NCBI GenBank assembly: GCA_009602735.1 | Contig: WELA01005835.1 | Location: 541,473 to 562,950 of the forward strand | Origin: Mesotaenium endlicherianum | Taxonomy: Eukaryota; Streptophyta; Zygnematophyceae; Zygnematales; Mesotaeniaceae | Length of the DNA: 21,478 nucleotides | Direction of reading: 5' to 3' | Shown here: piece after piece, positions 19,319 through 21,478 of the stretch | Layout of the letters: each line of letters begins with the position of its first letter | How positions within the stretch are numbered: the stretch's first letter is position 1 | Notes under the pieces: model-generated | What the model was told of the DNA's origin: nothing | Seen by the model: the letters and a program-made list of their open reading frames with translations, nothing else | Database searches by the model: none | Position numbers and translations under genes: made by a program

Positions 19319-20038
19319 TGAAATGATTCGACTTACCAAATAGGCGATTAACAATCAATAAAGATCTTTATATCAGCAAGTAATCTTTATGGTATTTTCC
19401 GTTAACTGGTTAAACGGCAAAGGACAACACACTAGCAGTGAATAATACTCGTAAGTCAAATGCGAGTAAACTAGCATCACTAATGCAAATCAGTAAACTC
19501 ATACATAAGCAAGGTTAGAAGACAGTGCGTATCAATGGCTTCTCGCCTTGGATTCAGATCTCTCTCAGTCAGCTGTACAGGAGAGTTGGCCTCGTTTCCG
19601 AATGCCAAACTCGAAAGCAATGCCTAGTATATGTACATGGAATGAGTTTACTGTTCAACGGCCAGTGCGATGACACCGCCTACCCGGGAGTTAACCACGT
19701 TGGTAGGACCTCGGTTAACCAAATCCACCGCCATCTCCCATCATCCCGAATCGCCATCCATCCTAAGGATGTCATCTGGCCATTCATCTAGCACACCACA
19801 CTTAGATGCATATCTAGGCAGTTCGCTGCGACCGACTACGAAAGTCAGCTGACTGTCAAAGAATTTGTCAGCAAGCTGACCTAAGTTGACTTCAGCCTGC
19901 TGCTTCCGGCTGAGTCATTAAACTGATGATTTGATAAAGTCCAGCAGACTTGATATTAACTAAAGTTCAGCAGGCTGAACTTATTTAACTTTATTATTTA
20001 AATGAATATTATATCAACCAATATATTGATTCATTACA
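19319..20038 (-). mobile_element. LTR-B3, 3' LTR of a minus-strand element
   Basis: On the minus strand it begins TGTAATGAATC at 20038, directly after the purine tract, identical over 11 bases to the start of LTR-B1. It appears to end GAATCATTTCA at 19319, resembling the B1 end GATTCATTTCA, giving 720 bp with TG/CA ends. It shares the 29-bp core (19679-19707) and GTCAGC/GCTGAC motifs with B1 and B2 but is otherwise diverged and shorter, so it is a related subfamily. Its outer end lies inside the protease relic, so it inserted there; the expected target duplication is CTGAA (19314-19318), with the partner beyond the window. The 20038 boundary is firm, the 19319 boundary less so. Confidence 0.72.
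19679..19707. promoter_or_regulatory. 29-bp palindromic LTR core, copy in LTR-B3
   Basis: CCTACC, 17-base spacer with GTTAAC, GGTAGG, with spacing identical to the B1 and B2 copies although the rest of this LTR hardly aligns to them. A further GTTAAC follows at about 19713. Confidence 0.5.
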
Positions 20039-20050
20039 ATCCCTCCAACT
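20039..20050 (-). other. Polypurine tract of the B3 element
   Basis: Minus-strand AGTTGGAGGGAT directly before the LTR start TGTAATGAATC. Position and purine content fit a plus-strand primer site, and it shows LTR-B3 is a 3' LTR of an element whose interior lies to the right (20051-21290). Confidence 0.7.
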
Positions 20051-20123
20051 TATCATGTTGTCGCCTCGACAACACTAACACTAATAACAGCATGCTGTCC
20101 CTCTTGTCCCCAGCCTACTGCCC

Positions 20124-21290
20124 TTAGGAGGGAGATGTCCCTGAGGCCCTATACTCAGGGGAGCCAGACCTCCTCCTGTCTTGGGGTCTTCTGAAGCCTG
20201 TCAGAGAAGGAGGTTCCGTGTAAGAACCCGACGGAGAACGCAATAATTGCGCTATTTCCTCCTGCACAATCTAAAACTGAAGGGAGGCAGCCTTCTCCTG
20301 GGCAGCCCTCAAACTGACAAATACGTATACCGGCATCCCAGAAGGATGTTGCATGACATGAGCCAAGGGTACATGCCCTCTCTGCGAGGGAGATGCTGGC
20401 AGGCCTCTGGCTATCTCCCGAGCAGCCCTCCTGTCTGCCCTGTCTGACTGGGTCTCCTTGCCTGGAGATGGGCTGTGTCCTCTGGCAGTCCCCAGCCAAG
20501 TGATATCCTCCTCTTGAGCGAGTTGCTGCAGGGCCAACCCCCTCTTCTCCCTTACAGGGGATGGGGCAGGTGTCAGGATCACGGCGGGGCTAGTGTCCTC
20601 CTCCTCGCCTTCCTCCTCGTCTTCCTCCGACTCCGCCTCCTCGCCGTCCCCGGGTTCCTCTGAGACTTCTGGGGTCTCCTCTGTCCNGGGGTCTCTTCTG
20701 TCAGCTGCTCCAGCTCCTCCCGAGAAAAAGAATATCTTACTGACCTTCCCTTTTTGGGTGCTGGTGGGGGCTGCTGAGTCCGGACCGCATAGAGGTCCTT
20801 TTCCCCCTGCTTACTTGCCCATTTGGCATAAGCGTGCTTCCCTTTGGAGAATGACTCTCGGGCCCTGCTTCTGTCCCCCTGCATCTCTTGGCTCATGCAG
20901 TCTCTGACTCCATCCAATCTTGGGTCCCAAGCGGCAATGTGAGGGGGCAATACTATGTTCCCCTTTAGGTCTGTCAGGAAATCCTCATCCGTCGCCCTGT
21001 CATTCTGCTGGTCCCTCATGTTGATGGTCATCCACCGCCAATCAGTGGGCTTTTGGAAGAAGGCAGCGTCTGTCTTNGTGTCTTTTTAAGAGTACAAGGG
21101 TACCAGTGCCCTGCAAAGTCCAGCTGACTGGTTTCCCTGGCCAAGAATTCCCAGCTCCTCCTATCCACCTCATTGTACATGGCCTTGAACCTGTTATGGG
21201 GTGTTGAGTCTTTGAAGCTGTCCGCGTCCATGGGGATCATCCTGATGACCCCATCTTCCCCCCAGATACCAGGAATCGAGACAGCCCCTG
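20124..21290 (-). pseudogene. Gag-like ORF of unknown family in a pol-less LTR element, broken
   Basis: One protein spread over three frames on the minus strand. Part 1 (21290-21078) reads IPMDADSFKDS and WEFLARETSQLDFAGHWYP. Part 2 (about 21076-20688) reads DWRWMTINMRDQQND, LPPHIAAWDPRLDGVRD and SFSREELEQLTEET, with a Lys/Arg-rich middle. Part 3 (about 20686-20124) starts with a very acidic Glu/Asp stretch of about 30 residues, then a Pro/Arg-rich tail. Frame switches fall at the N bases at 21077 and 20687. TAG at 20271-20273 interrupts part 3; the same frame then runs to TAA at 20124-20126. I recognise no catalytic motif or zinc knuckle. Position just before the polypurine tract of LTR-B3, with no pol between, suggests a non-autonomous Gag-only element or a captured host ORF. 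The 5' end is cut by LTR-A at 21291. Confidence 0.6.
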
Positions 21291-21478
21291 TGTAGTGAAA
21301 CAGATAGATAAAGTACTTTGTAAAACAGAATACTTTATCTATTCAAGACAAGGATCTTTGAACACAAGTGGTAGCTTCTTGAAAGAGAGATGGCTTCTTG
21401 AAAGTTAATATATTTCTGGATTTTGGCAAGTACAAGAGTGATTCTAGAATCTCTTTCTATGTTCTAGCTCTTGTTTAT
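21291..21478 (-). mobile_element. LTR-A, partial copy running off the window
   Basis: The last 188 bases of an LTR-A on the minus strand, ending TCACTACA at 21291. It matches 3199-3386 with about 10 differences. No primer-binding site follows the LTR end closely: the nearest TGGTATC-like sequence (minus strand, from 21271) is 19 bases away, and the adjoining sequence is in frame with the Gag-like ORF. It is therefore more likely a 3' LTR or solo LTR inserted into that ORF than a 5' LTR. The likely target duplication would be CAGGG (minus strand, 21290-21286), partner outside the window. Confidence 0.9.

Noticed and set aside
20579..20686. Arg/Lys-rich tail of the middle frame of the Gag-like ORF
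   Set aside because: The same DNA in the neighbouring frame encodes a strongly acidic stretch that continues open for over 100 codons, while the Arg-rich frame stops at 20579. The Arg-rich reading is probably a product of the frame break at the N at 20687.
21260..21271. Primer-binding site for the right-end LTR-A (minus-strand TGGTATCTGG)
   Set aside because: It lies 19 bases from the LTR end, whereas such sites usually start within a few bases. The sequence reads in frame with the Gag-like ORF, so the match is probably chance.
1..21478. CRISPR array, tRNA or rRNA genes
   Set aside because: No regularly spaced short repeats with unique spacers, no tRNA-like cloverleaf and no rRNA core sequence were recognised on reading either strand.

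Overview
This window contains no recognisable host gene. It is a stretch of repeat-dense nuclear DNA built from nested and decayed LTR retrotransposons, set in very AT-rich non-coding sequence. The organism is a eukaryote: the left element is a Ty3/gypsy chromovirus (integrase with a C-terminal chromodomain), and one LTR is followed by a primer-binding site resembling the initiator-Met tRNA type used by many plant elements. A green-lineage genome is the most likely source, and the style of the Gag-like proteins recalls charophyte algae such as Chara, but that is recollection and inference, not something shown here.

Layout. (1) 1-3386: 3' part of a plus-strand chromovirus: end of reverse transcriptase, RNase H, integrase, chromodomain (27-2114), a 3' untranslated stretch with a 43-bp triple repeat, a G-rich polypurine tract, and a complete 503-bp 3' LTR (LTR-A, 2884-3386). 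(2) 3387-7249: AT-rich sequence with one GC-richer hairpin cluster (about 5112-5210) and a broken, Gln-rich coding relic (6213-6861). (3) 7255-8517: solo LTR (LTR-B1) with a perfect 5-bp target duplication ACTAG. (4) 8523-12932: a 149-bp tandem duplication, then a minus-strand non-coding element with LTR-B2 (11730-12932), a primer-binding site, a long internal region without coding signal, and a possible polypurine tract/LTR junction near 9351. (5) 12933-18107: AT-rich DNA with several small tandem duplications and a weak minus-strand coding relic near 15.5-15.8 kb. (6) 18108-19318: plus-strand gag-protease relic of a second Ty3/gypsy lineage, broken by frameshifts. (7) 19319-21290: minus-strand element with a related 3' LTR (LTR-B3) and a Gag-like ORF directly before its polypurine tract, with no pol between. 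(8) 21291-21478: a partial LTR-A on the minus strand, about 95% identical to the left LTR-A, abutting that ORF.

Order of events inferred for the right end: the gag-protease element came first, the minus-strand B3 element then inserted into it, and an LTR-A element last inserted into the B3 element. Three isolated N bases (12, 20687, 21077) all lie at or near places where a coding frame breaks, so some apparent frameshifts may be assembly errors. I found no CRISPR array, rRNA or tRNA gene. The most unusual items are the pol-less Gag-like element at the right end, a 29-bp palindromic core kept in three otherwise diverged B-type LTRs, and the B1/B2 pair lying as 1.2-kb inverted arms.
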